In this document: piece by piece, positions 7,948 to 14,645 of the stretch
How the letters are laid out: every line of letters starts with the position of its first letter
Position numbering within the stretch: the stretch's first letter is position 1
Source of the DNA: Blastococcus sp. CT_GayMR20
GTDB taxonomy: Bacteria > Actinomycetota > Actinomycetes > Mycobacteriales > Geodermatophilaceae
Direction: 5' to 3'
Length of the DNA: 24,886 nucleotides
Assembly: GCF_004570345.1 (NCBI RefSeq)
Contig: NZ_SPQM01000071.1
Coordinates: 1 to 24,886, forward strand
Translations under genes and position numbers: made by a program
Notes under the pieces: model-generated
The model's input: only the letters and a program-made list of their open reading frames with translations
Told to the model about the DNA's origin: nothing
Databases searched by the model: none

Positions 7948-8844
7948 GTGCGCACTTCCTCCACCGCCCGGTTCCGCCGTCTGACCGTGGGACTGGTGAC
8001 CGCGACCTGCCTGGTCGCGACCGCATCGTGCTCGGCGGGCGGCGGGTCGTCGGCGGCGGAGTCGTCGAGCAGCGTCGCGGCTCCGACCACCGAGCCGAGC
8101 GCGGGCACCTATATGGCGCTGGGGGACTCGGTGCCGTTCGGCTTCCGGGGCGGCGCGACGGCCGAGTTCTCCGACGCGGACAACTTCGTGGGCTATCCGG
8201 AGCTGGTCGCCGAGGAGCTCGGGGTCGACGTGATCAACGCGTCCTGCCCGGGGGAGACGACCGCGAGCTTCGTGGACACCAAGGCGCAGAGCAACGGGTG
8301 CGACAACAGCCTGCGGTCCGGCTTCGGGTACCGGACCGCGTATCCGTTGCACGTCCTCTACGACACGCTCGACCAGTCGCAGCTCGACTTCGCGCTGAGC
8401 ACCCTGGAGGACACCGAGGTCGAGCTGGTGACGGTCCAGATCGGGGCCAACGACGCGTTCATCTGCCAGCAGACGACGGCCGCCCGCTGCTCCAGCCCGG
8501 CCGAGCTGCAGGCGCTGGCGCAGACCGTCCAGACGAACCTCGACGGCATCCTGAAGCGGCTGCGGGAGCAGTACGACGGGCAGGTCGTCGTCGTCACCTA
8601 CTACGCGCTGGACTACTCGGACGCGTTCGGCGTCGCGACGGGCGTGCTCGGCGACGGCATTGCCCAGATCGCCGAGGCGAACGGTGCGGACGTCGCCGAC
8701 GGCTACGAGGCGTTCCGGGCGCGGGCGACCGCGGCCGGCGGCAGTTCGGTCGAAGCGGGGCTGGTGCTGCCGAACGACGTGCACCCCAGCGAGGAGGGCC
8801 AGCGGCTGCTGGCCGACGCCGTCCTGTCCGTGGTGAAGAACTGA
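7948..8844 (+). CDS. SGNH/GDSL-family hydrolase, probable lipoprotein
   Basis: 298 residues. The N-terminus is basic, then hydrophobic, ending ATASCSAGGGS; Cys28 is a likely lipidation site, although Thr at -3 is unusual for a lipobox. A Ser/Gly/Thr linker follows. SGNH blocks: YMALGDS with nucleophile Ser61, SCPGET with the block-II Gly, IGAND with Asn168, and NDVHPSEEG with His279. The residue three before the His, normally Asp, is Asn276; Asp277 is next to it. Extra cysteines near 94, 111, 172 and 180 suggest disulfides in an extracytoplasmic enzyme. Likely an esterase or lipase; substrate unknown. GTG 7948 has no clear ribosome site, so a leaderless mRNA is possible. Convergent with the His-rich gene across a shared terminator. 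Confidence 0.85.
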   Translation: MRTSSTARFRRLTVGLVTATCLVATASCSAGGGSSAAESSSSVAAPTTEPSAGTYMALGDSVPFGFRGGATAEFSDADNFVGYPELVAEELGVDVINASCPGETTASFVDTKAQSNGCDNSLRSGFGYRTAYPLHVLYDTLDQSQLDFALSTLEDTEVELVTVQIGANDAFICQQTTAARCSSPAELQALAQTVQTNLDGILKRLREQYDGQVVVVTYYALDYSDAFGVATGVLGDGIAQIAEANGADVADGYEAFRARATAAGGSSVEAGLVLPNDVHPSEEGQRLLADAVLSVVKN

Positions 8845-8868
8845 CCCACCCCACTCCACGGGGACGCT

Positions 8869-8902
8869 GGGGGAGGGGACGGCGGTGACCGCACCCTCCC
8901 CC
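8869..8902. terminator. Terminator hairpin between convergent genes
   Basis: gggggaggg (8869-8877) pairs with ccctccccc (8894-8902), and a short gcgg/ccgc stem lies inside the loop. It sits between the convergent SGNH hydrolase and His-rich protein genes, so it may serve both strands. Confidence 0.5.
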
Positions 8903-8942
8903 TCGCCCGACGGTCAGCGCGGTCGCGCCGGGGGTGGGGCGA

Positions 8943-9620
8943 TCACTTGTGCCCGTGCCCGTGCCCGTCCCAGTGCCCGTGTCCGCCGCCGTGACGGTTC
9001 CCGTGCCCGTAGTCCTGGTGGTGGGCACGACGCTGGTGACCGTCGAACCACCTGCACAGGTCGACAATCCGCGCGTGGACCTCGGCCGAGAACGACTCGG
9101 TCTCCCCCGTGTCGGGATCGAGGCTGATGTTCAGGGTGACGACACCCCGCTTGAAGAAGGCGAGGTACGGCAGGCCCTCGTCATCGAAGAACGACTCCTC
9201 ACCGGGGAGCGGGAAGATCACCGACGGTCCCTCGAGCGTCACGACGGCTGAAAGCCCGTCCGGTGCGATCACCTCGCGAAGGTCGCCGCTGACGTCCAAC
9301 TCGTCGATGGTCGCGCCGTCCTCGCGCGTGAGGTCCAGCGTCAGTCCTCCGCGGTAGTCCTGCACGAGCGTGCCATTGGGCAGCTCGGTCTGGCGGATCA
9401 CCACCCCCCGCACATCGCCTGTCTCGATGAGCACGTCCTGGTCGCCGCACGCGTCGGTCACCGAAAAGGGGGCGTAGTAGTCCGGGATGACGGTCTCGAC
9501 CGGGACGTACCCTTCGCCGTTCCGGTGTTCGGAGTCGCCATGGGCCAGAGCCGGCGAGGTGGACAAGACCAGGGTTGCGCCGGCCGCGGCCACCAGTGCT
9601 GCGCGTGAGGAACGATTCAT
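8943..9620 (-). CDS. Secreted protein with a His/Gly-rich metal-binding tail
   Basis: 225 residues. Residues 1-24 form a signal peptide with an Ala-x-Ala site (SPALA, then HGDSEH). The middle (about 40-190) is beta-rich by pattern, with two Cys (DACGDQD and VDLCRW) that could pair, and belongs to no family I recognise. The last 30 residues are rich in His and Gly (HHQDYGHGNRHGGGHGHW and on), a likely binding site for Zn, Cu or Ni outside the cell. The start is well supported: AGGAG, 7 bases, ATG. In-frame codons upstream reach ATG 9650 and 9725 but have worse spacing. A CRP-like site and a hairpin lie upstream. Function unknown; metal binding is inferred from composition. Confidence 0.8.
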   Translation of the reverse strand: MNRSSRAALVAAAGATLVLSTSPALAHGDSEHRNGEGYVPVETVIPDYYAPFSVTDACGDQDVLIETGDVRGVVIRQTELPNGTLVQDYRGGLTLDLTREDGATIDELDVSGDLREVIAPDGLSAVVTLEGPSVIFPLPGEESFFDDEGLPYLAFFKRGVVTLNISLDPDTGETESFSAEVHARIVDLCRWFDGHQRRAHHQDYGHGNRHGGGHGHWDGHGHGHK

Positions 9621-9641
9621 TGCTGGACTCCTCGCATCGGG

Positions 9642-9668
9642 GATCAGCATCTCCTTGGTGTGCTGATC
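9642..9668 (-). promoter_or_regulatory. 8-base inverted repeat in the leader of the His-rich gene
   Basis: GATCAGCA and TGCTGATC are perfect reverse complements separated by 11 bases, ending 21 bases before the ATG. The loop contains AAGGAG. It could be an operator or a leader hairpin affecting translation; no regulator is identified. Confidence 0.45.
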
Positions 9669-9710
9669 GTCGGAGGGTCCTGCCGAGCCTCCCCCTGACC
9701 CCCGGAAGAC

Positions 9711-9726
9711 TGTGAGGTGGGTCACA
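9711..9726. promoter_or_regulatory. CRP/GlxR-like binding site
   Basis: TGTGA-CCCACC-TCACA matches perfectly both half-sites of the cAMP-receptor-family consensus used by actinobacterial Crp/GlxR. It is intergenic, about 91 bases before the ATG of the His-rich secreted protein, a usual distance for activation or repression. Confidence 0.5.
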
Positions 9727-9748
9727 AGAACTGTCCAGAGCCGTTCCA

Positions 9749-9766
9749 GCCGGCATCGTCGCCGGC
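9749..9766 (-). terminator. Weak hairpin after the 150-residue protein gene
   Basis: GCCGGC, six-base loop, GCCGGC, about 20 bases after the stop codon. The stem is short and has no T-tract, so termination is only possible. Confidence 0.3.
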
Positions 9767-9788
9767 GCCTTGCCCCTTCCGCCAGTCG

Positions 9789-10241
9789 TCACGAACGGGA
9801 GTCGCTGTCTGACTGTCCTGCCCGCAGGTCCACGACGGGGACGACCGTGCCGCCAGCGGCGAGGTGCAGGCTCCAGGTGCCGTCGATCTGGCCGTCGTCG
9901 AACATCGAGCGGAACTCCTCCGCCCACTCGTCGTCGTCCGCGGTCAGCTCAGGACCACCCGGCCGGCACAGCGCCATCGCGAGGTGACCCTCGCCGTCCA
10001 GGTGTGACTCGGTGATCGCGTCGTTCACCTGCCGCAGACCCAGGAGCAGCGCGGCGTCCGGTAGCTCGGGAAGGTCGTCCACCGGGACGACCACCGGCAG
10101 CATCCGTCCGTCCGTGCCGATCCAGCACAGCCAGAGGCTGCGGACGCCGAAGACGGGTGGGTCGAGCAGCAGCGTCCAGCGCCGGGTCAGGTCGGCGGCG
10201 GAGCGGATCGGCACATCAGCGAGCGGGGGCGTCGTCGTCAT
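9789..10241 (-). CDS. Hypothetical cytoplasmic protein, 150 residues
   Basis: Opens MTTTPPLADVPIRSAADL and contains LWLCWIGTDGRMLPVVVPVD, then acidic stretches (LTADDDEWAEEF) and HLAVPVVDLR-like hydrophobic strands near the end. No signal peptide or membrane segment. Codon use is typical of the neighbourhood, so it is probably real. I do not recognise the family with confidence; similar small proteins of unknown role occur in actinobacteria. The ATG lacks a clear ribosome site. The leader holds a 14-base palindrome, a DnaA-box-like 9-mer and GAATC-t-GATTC (10251-10261). It follows the quinone-reductase-like gene on the same strand, 53 bases away. Confidence 0.7.
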   Translation of the reverse strand: MTTTPPLADVPIRSAADLTRRWTLLLDPPVFGVRSLWLCWIGTDGRMLPVVVPVDDLPELPDAALLLGLRQVNDAITESHLDGEGHLAMALCRPGGPELTADDDEWAEEFRSMFDDGQIDGTWSLHLAAGGTVVPVVDLRAGQSDSDSRS

Positions 10242-10266
10242 GGCGCGACCGAATCAGATTCCGGTG

Positions 10267-10280
10267 ACGCCGATCGGCGT
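10267..10280. promoter_or_regulatory. Perfect 14-base palindrome (possible operator)
   Basis: ACGCCGATCGGCGT is its own reverse complement and lies 25 bases before the start of the 150-residue protein. It could bind a dimeric repressor; no regulator gene is adjacent. Confidence 0.4.
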
Positions 10281-10288
10281 TGTCCACA
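10280..10288 (+). promoter_or_regulatory. Single DnaA-box-like 9-mer
   Basis: TTGTCCACA equals the DnaA box favoured in high-GC actinobacteria. It is a lone copy overlapping the end of the palindrome, so it is not an origin; it may be a DnaA regulatory or titration site, or chance. Confidence 0.3.
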
Positions 10289-10294
10289 GGCTGC

Positions 10295-11317
10295 TCAGCG
10301 GTGTGGGACGCCTCCGGGTCCGTGGTCAGCGGGCACCTCTTCGCCGTCCGCAACCGGTCCGGGTGGCGTGCCGTCGCCGAACGGCGACCCGCCCAGCTCC
10401 TCGCGCCCGTGCGGCGTCAGCCAGTTCGACGTGTCCGGACCCATCGGGACGATCTGCGTCGGATTGATGTCCGTGTGGACGACGTAGTAGTGCTCCTTGA
10501 TCTGCGGGAAGTCGATCGTGTCCCCGAAGCCCGGCGTCTGGAACAGGTCGCGCGCATAGGCCCACAGCGCCGGCATCTCGGTCAGCTTGTTCCGGTTCGT
10601 CTTGAAGTGGCCGTGGTAGACGGGATCGAACCGAGCCAGCGTCGTGAACAGCCGGACGTCGGCCTCGGTGATCGTCTCGCCCATCAGGTAGCGCTGCGAC
10701 GCCAGCCGGTCCTCGAGCCAGTCCAGCGCGGTGAACAGCCGCTGGAACGACTTGTCGTAGGCCCGCTGCGATCCGGAGAACCCGCAGCGGTACACGCCGT
10801 TGTTGACCTCGGTGTAGATCCGCTGCATGACCTCCTCCATCTCGTCCCGCAGCTTCTCGGGATAGAGATCCGGCGCCCCGTCGCGGTGGTACGCCGTCCA
10901 CTCGGTGGAGAGGTCGAGGGTGATCTGCGGGAAGTTGTTGGTGACGACGGCCCCGGACGGGACGTCGACGATCGCGGGCACCGTGATGCCGCGCGAGTAG
11001 TCCGGGTCGCGGGCGAAGAAGGCCTCCTGCAGCCGCTCGTAGCCGAGCACCGGGTCGCGGCCGCCGGGGTCGAGGTCGAACGTCCAGCTGCGCTCGTCGT
11101 GCGTCGGCCCGCACAGGCCCATCGAGATCACGGATTCAAGACCCAGCAGCCGGCGGACGATGATCGACCGGTTCGCCCACGGGCACGCCCGCGCCGCGAT
11201 CAGCCGGTAGCGGCCCGGCTCGACCGGCCAGCCGTCGCGTCCGTCGGCGGTGATCCGGTCGGAGAGGTACTTCTCGTCCCGCTGGTACTCCTTCTCGACA
11301 TAGCTCTCATCGCTCAC
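10295..11317 (-). CDS. Glutathionyl-hydroquinone reductase-like protein (Xi-class GST)
   Basis: 340 residues from a GTG start, usual for the YqjG/ECM4/PcpF family. It should reductively remove a thiol from hydroquinone conjugates in the cytoplasm. The N-terminal thioredoxin fold has AARACPWANR with catalytic Cys45 in the family's C-P-W-A motif, then GLCGPTHDERSW and ITVPAIVD. The all-helical GST C-domain has ETITEADVRLFTTLARFDPVYHGHFK, highly typical of this family. Actinobacteria usually make mycothiol rather than glutathione, so the real co-substrate may be mycothiol; this is inference. The same frame is open upstream to 11419, but the family N-terminus fits the GTG. Divergent from the hemerythrin gene across 100 bases with an 11-base direct repeat. 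Confidence 0.9.
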   Translation of the reverse strand: MSDESYVEKEYQRDEKYLSDRITADGRDGWPVEPGRYRLIAARACPWANRSIIVRRLLGLESVISMGLCGPTHDERSWTFDLDPGGRDPVLGYERLQEAFFARDPDYSRGITVPAIVDVPSGAVVTNNFPQITLDLSTEWTAYHRDGAPDLYPEKLRDEMEEVMQRIYTEVNNGVYRCGFSGSQRAYDKSFQRLFTALDWLEDRLASQRYLMGETITEADVRLFTTLARFDPVYHGHFKTNRNKLTEMPALWAYARDLFQTPGFGDTIDFPQIKEHYYVVHTDINPTQIVPMGPDTSNWLTPHGREELGGSPFGDGTPPGPVADGEEVPADHGPGGVPHR

Positions 11318-11354
11318 CCCCTCAGCCTGCGGCACAACCGGAACAGCCGCGCAC

Positions 11355-11382
11355 TGTGGGCCCGGTGTGGGCCTCGTGTGGG
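11355..11382. promoter_or_regulatory. Three TGTGGG direct repeats at 11-base spacing
   Basis: TGTGGG starts at 11355, 11366 and 11377, separated by cccgg and cctcg. This one-helical-turn period in a divergent intergenic region is the layout bound by OmpR/PhoP-type response regulators. The sequence does not match a consensus I know. Confidence 0.4.
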
Positions 11383-11417
11383 TGTCGAGCCACCGCGCCC
11401 GTCGACAGGCTCGTGCC

Positions 11418-12047
11418 ATGACTCAGACCGCCGACACCACCCTCACCGACGTCCACGACATGGTCGTCGTGCACCGCGTCTTCCGCCGTGAGTTCCGGCT
11501 CCTGCCGCAGCTCGTCCGCGAGGTCGCGCCCGGCGACACCGCCCGCGCCGCCGTCCTCGCCGGCTGGTCGCGCATGGTCCTGGAGGGCCTGCACGGCCAC
11601 CACACCAGCGAGGACGAGCTGCTCTGGCCGAAGCTCCTGGAGCGCTGTTCGCCCGACGCCGAACTCGTGCACCGCATGGAGACCCAGCACGAGCGCGTCC
11701 ACGACGCCCTCGAGCGGATCGGCCCGGCGCTCGACCGCTGGGAGGCCGAGGCCCGGCCGGCGGTCACCGAGGAGGTCGCCGCCGGGTTCGACGACCTGCG
11801 GACCGCGCTGCTGGAGCACCTCGACGAGGAGGAGCGGGAGATCCTCCCGATGGCCGCCCGCCACGTCACGCAGGCCGAGTGGGACGAGCTGGGCGACCAC
11901 GGCCTGAAGGAGACACGGAAGCGGGACCTGCCCATCCTGTTCGGCGCGGTGCTGGAGGAGGCGACGCCCGAGGAGCGGGCGCACATGCTCGGCAAGGTCC
12001 CGCTGCCGGTCCGGATCCTGATGCGGACCGTCTTCGCCCGGAAGTAG
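11418..12047 (+). CDS. Hemerythrin-like HHE domain protein
   Basis: 209 residues. Alpha-helical diiron-binding domain, likely sensing or binding O2 or NO or handling iron in the cytoplasm. Conserved positions: DVHDMVVVH near 11-19, the central LHGHHTSEDELLWP (58-71) with the H-H-x-x-E signature, ETQHERVHD near 92-100, and LLEHLDEEEREILP near 134-147. These supply the five His and two carboxylates expected of a diiron site. The C-terminal tail (to VFARK) is an extra helical segment common in actinobacterial members. ATG 11418 has AGG about 8 bases upstream; an earlier in-frame GTG at 11367 falls inside the repeat region. Stops 10 bases before the convergent regulator fragment. Confidence 0.88.
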   Translation: MTQTADTTLTDVHDMVVVHRVFRREFRLLPQLVREVAPGDTARAAVLAGWSRMVLEGLHGHHTSEDELLWPKLLERCSPDAELVHRMETQHERVHDALERIGPALDRWEAEARPAVTEEVAAGFDDLRTALLEHLDEEEREILPMAARHVTQAEWDELGDHGLKETRKRDLPILFGAVLEEATPEERAHMLGKVPLPVRILMRTVFARK

Positions 12048-12057
12048 CAGCGACTGA

Positions 12058-12376
12058 TCAGGCAGGTGCGGAACGGTCGCTGATCGCGCCGGCGAGCCGG
12101 GGGACGTCGTCCGGACGCAGCCCGCGTCCGCGTTCCCAGGCTCGCCGGAACGCCTCCTCGCCCAGCTCCGTGCGGACGGCGGACAGTGCCGCCCCCGCGA
12201 CCGCCAGGTCCGGCGGGAAGCTGACCGCGACCGACCCCGCCTCCGCGGTGGCCGACCCGGCGGCGAACAGCTCGGCCGCGAGCTCGGGCAGACCGCGGCG
12301 GGCGGCCACCACCGCCAGTCCGGGCAGCGTGTAGACCAGCGTCCAGGTGGTGCCGACCTCGGCGGCGAGTGCGGCC
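12058..12376 (-). pseudogene. C-terminal remnant of the regulator in the left arm
   Basis: Mirror copy of the final 105 codons found at 12511-12829. It has lost everything upstream because the arm ends at 12376, where the frame runs into antisense loop sequence. A 160-residue frame extending to 12540 is a chimera created by the fold-back, not a gene. The remaining sequence includes GTTWTLVYTLPGLAVVAARRG and ends ISDRSAPA. Confidence 0.8.
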
Positions 12377-12510
12377 ATGCTGGACGAGGCGGAGCGGCTG
12401 GCCCGTGACCTCGGCAGCCCGTTCACCCTCGCGACCCTGCTGAACATGCAGGCCACCGTGGCGCTGGCCGCGGACGACGACACCGCCGCGCTCGACCGGT
12501 ATGCCGAGGC
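12377..12510. other. Unique central loop (134 bases) of the giant palindrome
   Basis: This is the only single-copy sequence in the window. Read on the + strand it is coding and continues in frame into the right arm as helical TPR-like sequence (begins MLDEAERLARDLGS). Its left boundary abuts the inverted arm, so the upstream part of the gene is missing. It shows no telomere repeat, transposon end or recombination-site signature. Short unique centres of this kind are typical of fold-back chimeras, and also of inverted duplications formed by template switching. Confidence 0.95.
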
Positions 12511-12829
12511 GGCCGCACTCGCCGCCGAGGTCGGCACCACCTGGACGCTGGTCTACACGCTGCCCGGACTGGCGGTGGTGGCCGCCCGCCGCGGTCTGCC
12601 CGAGCTCGCGGCCGAGCTGTTCGCCGCCGGGTCGGCCACCGCGGAGGCGGGGTCGGTCGCGGTCAGCTTCCCGCCGGACCTGGCGGTCGCGGGGGCGGCA
12701 CTGTCCGCCGTCCGCACGGAGCTGGGCGAGGAGGCGTTCCGGCGAGCCTGGGAACGCGGACGCGGGCTGCGTCCGGACGACGTCCCCCGGCTCGCCGGCG
12801 CGATCAGCGACCGTTCCGCACCTGCCTGA
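12377..12829 (+). CDS. C-terminal helical-repeat part of a large transcriptional regulator (5' truncated)
   Basis: 150 residues remain before the stop. Paired amphipathic helices (MLDEAERLARDLGSPFTLA; AALAAEVGTTWTLVYTLP; GLPELAAELFAAGSA) and the ending LGEEAFRRAWERGRGL recall the TPR-like C-terminal half of LuxR/AfsR-type ATP-binding regulators, which often end this way in actinobacteria. The ATPase and upstream sensor parts are absent, since coding sequence stops at the palindrome junction at 12377. A GTG at 12347 opens a longer frame, but its first 10 codons are antisense to the same gene. Regulator identity is by pattern and moderate. Convergent with the hemerythrin copy. Confidence 0.6.
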   Translation: MLDEAERLARDLGSPFTLATLLNMQATVALAADDDTAALDRYAEAAALAAEVGTTWTLVYTLPGLAVVAARRGLPELAAELFAAGSATAEAGSVAVSFPPDLAVAGAALSAVRTELGEEAFRRAWERGRGLRPDDVPRLAGAISDRSAPA

Positions 12830-12839
12830 TCAGTCGCTG

Positions 12840-13469
12840 CTACTTCCGGGCGAAGACGGTCCGCATCAGGATCCGGACCGGCAGCGGGACCTTGCCGAGC
12901 ATGTGCGCCCGCTCCTCGGGCGTCGCCTCCTCCAGCACCGCGCCGAACAGGATGGGCAGGTCCCGCTTCCGTGTCTCCTTCAGGCCGTGGTCGCCCAGCT
13001 CGTCCCACTCGGCCTGCGTGACGTGGCGGGCGGCCATCGGGAGGATCTCCCGCTCCTCCTCGTCGAGGTGCTCCAGCAGCGCGGTCCGCAGGTCGTCGAA
13101 CCCGGCGGCGACCTCCTCGGTGACCGCCGGCCGGGCCTCGGCCTCCCAGCGGTCGAGCGCCGGGCCGATCCGCTCGAGGGCGTCGTGGACGCGCTCGTGC
13201 TGGGTCTCCATGCGGTGCACGAGTTCGGCGTCGGGCGAACAGCGCTCCAGGAGCTTCGGCCAGAGCAGCTCGTCCTCGCTGGTGTGGTGGCCGTGCAGGC
13301 CCTCCAGGACCATGCGCGACCAGCCGGCGAGGACGGCGGCGCGGGCGGTGTCGCCGGGCGCGACCTCGCGGACGAGCTGCGGCAGGAGCCGGAACTCACG
13401 GCGGAAGACGCGGTGCACGACGACCATGTCGTGGACGTCGGTGAGGGTGGTGTCGGCGGTCTGAGTCAT
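12840..13469 (-). CDS. Hemerythrin-like HHE domain protein (right-arm copy)
   Basis: Same 209-residue protein as at 11418-12047: diiron alpha-helical domain with HGHHTSEDELLWP and EHLDEEEREILP. ATG at 13469 with AGG upstream. On this arm the neighbouring convergent regulator gene keeps its natural frame into the loop, so this copy probably lies in the native context. Confidence 0.88.
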   Translation of the reverse strand: MTQTADTTLTDVHDMVVVHRVFRREFRLLPQLVREVAPGDTARAAVLAGWSRMVLEGLHGHHTSEDELLWPKLLERCSPDAELVHRMETQHERVHDALERIGPALDRWEAEARPAVTEEVAAGFDDLRTALLEHLDEEEREILPMAARHVTQAEWDELGDHGLKETRKRDLPILFGAVLEEATPEERAHMLGKVPLPVRILMRTVFARK

Positions 13470-13504
13470 GGCACGAGCCTGTCGACGGGCGCGGTGGCTC
13501 GACA

Positions 13505-13532
13505 CCCACACGAGGCCCACACCGGGCCCACA
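13505..13532. promoter_or_regulatory. 11-base-period direct repeats (right-arm copy)
   Basis: Mirror of 11355-11382: three CCCACA units on the + strand spaced 11 bases, between the divergent hemerythrin and quinone-reductase-like genes. Confidence 0.4.
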
Positions 13533-13569
13533 GTGCGCGGCTGTTCCGGTTGTGCCGCAGGCTGAGGGG

Positions 13570-14592
13570 GTGAGCGATGAGAGCTATGTCGAGAAGGAGT
13601 ACCAGCGGGACGAGAAGTACCTCTCCGACCGGATCACCGCCGACGGACGCGACGGCTGGCCGGTCGAGCCGGGCCGCTACCGGCTGATCGCGGCGCGGGC
13701 GTGCCCGTGGGCGAACCGGTCGATCATCGTCCGCCGGCTGCTGGGTCTTGAATCCGTGATCTCGATGGGCCTGTGCGGGCCGACGCACGACGAGCGCAGC
13801 TGGACGTTCGACCTCGACCCCGGCGGCCGCGACCCGGTGCTCGGCTACGAGCGGCTGCAGGAGGCCTTCTTCGCCCGCGACCCGGACTACTCGCGCGGCA
13901 TCACGGTGCCCGCGATCGTCGACGTCCCGTCCGGGGCCGTCGTCACCAACAACTTCCCGCAGATCACCCTCGACCTCTCCACCGAGTGGACGGCGTACCA
14001 CCGCGACGGGGCGCCGGATCTCTATCCCGAGAAGCTGCGGGACGAGATGGAGGAGGTCATGCAGCGGATCTACACCGAGGTCAACAACGGCGTGTACCGC
14101 TGCGGGTTCTCCGGATCGCAGCGGGCCTACGACAAGTCGTTCCAGCGGCTGTTCACCGCGCTGGACTGGCTCGAGGACCGGCTGGCGTCGCAGCGCTACC
14201 TGATGGGCGAGACGATCACCGAGGCCGACGTCCGGCTGTTCACGACGCTGGCTCGGTTCGATCCCGTCTACCACGGCCACTTCAAGACGAACCGGAACAA
14301 GCTGACCGAGATGCCGGCGCTGTGGGCCTATGCGCGCGACCTGTTCCAGACGCCGGGCTTCGGGGACACGATCGACTTCCCGCAGATCAAGGAGCACTAC
14401 TACGTCGTCCACACGGACATCAATCCGACGCAGATCGTCCCGATGGGTCCGGACACGTCGAACTGGCTGACGCCGCACGGGCGCGAGGAGCTGGGCGGGT
14501 CGCCGTTCGGCGACGGCACGCCACCCGGACCGGTTGCGGACGGCGAAGAGGTGCCCGCTGACCACGGACCCGGAGGCGTCCCACACCGCTGA
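13570..14592 (+). CDS. Glutathionyl-hydroquinone reductase-like protein (right-arm copy)
   Basis: Same 340-residue Xi-class GST as at 10295-11317, with Cys45 in the ACPWA motif and the helical ETITEADVRLFTTLARFDP segment. GTG start after gaggg; AGG ten bases upstream is the best ribosome site. An in-frame GTG at 13549 is an alternative. Followed after 53 bases by the 150-residue protein gene. Confidence 0.9.
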   Translation: MSDESYVEKEYQRDEKYLSDRITADGRDGWPVEPGRYRLIAARACPWANRSIIVRRLLGLESVISMGLCGPTHDERSWTFDLDPGGRDPVLGYERLQEAFFARDPDYSRGITVPAIVDVPSGAVVTNNFPQITLDLSTEWTAYHRDGAPDLYPEKLRDEMEEVMQRIYTEVNNGVYRCGFSGSQRAYDKSFQRLFTALDWLEDRLASQRYLMGETITEADVRLFTTLARFDPVYHGHFKTNRNKLTEMPALWAYARDLFQTPGFGDTIDFPQIKEHYYVVHTDINPTQIVPMGPDTSNWLTPHGREELGGSPFGDGTPPGPVADGEEVPADHGPGGVPHR

Positions 14593-14598
14593 GCAGCC

Positions 14599-14607
14599 TG
14601 TGGACAA
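14599..14607 (-). promoter_or_regulatory. DnaA-box-like 9-mer (right-arm copy)
   Basis: TGTGGACAA on the + strand, that is TTGTCCACA on the minus strand; mirror of 10280-10288. Confidence 0.3.
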
Positions 14608-14620
14608 CGCCGATCGGCGT
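14607..14620. promoter_or_regulatory. Perfect 14-base palindrome (right-arm copy)
   Basis: ACGCCGATCGGCGT, 25 bases before ATG 14646. A second small inverted repeat, GAATC-t-GATTC (14626-14636), lies between it and the gene. Confidence 0.4.
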
Positions 14621-14645
14621 CACCGGAATCTGATTCGGTCGCGCC

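Larger units (their letters stand above)
1..12376 (+). repeat. Left arm of a window-spanning inverted repeat (12,376 bases)
   Basis: Base x of this arm pairs with base 24887-x of the right arm. The first bases (gaagaccatcgtgg) are the reverse complement of the last (ccacgatggtcttc), and the inner end (gagtgcggcc, ending at 12376) is the reverse complement of ggccgcactc at 12511. Every open frame on this arm has a mirror-image frame with the same protein on the other arm. Base 12377 (a) faces 12510 (c), where pairing stops. No mismatch was noticed, which implies either very recent duplication or an artefact. Confidence 0.98.

Noticed and set aside
8934..9251. Val-Pro repeat protein on the + strand
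   Set aside because: The VPVPVPV pattern is the antisense of the His/Gly-rich codons of the secreted protein.
12377..12510. Hairpin telomere or protelomerase site at the palindrome centre
   Set aside because: The centre is a 134-base coding, non-palindromic sequence, unlike a resolved-telomere junction, and no telomere-resolving enzyme is present.
12058..12540. 160-residue frame crossing the loop on the minus strand
   Set aside because: Its first part reads the loop in antisense; it is a chimera of the palindrome, as are the first 10 codons of the + strand frame from 12347.
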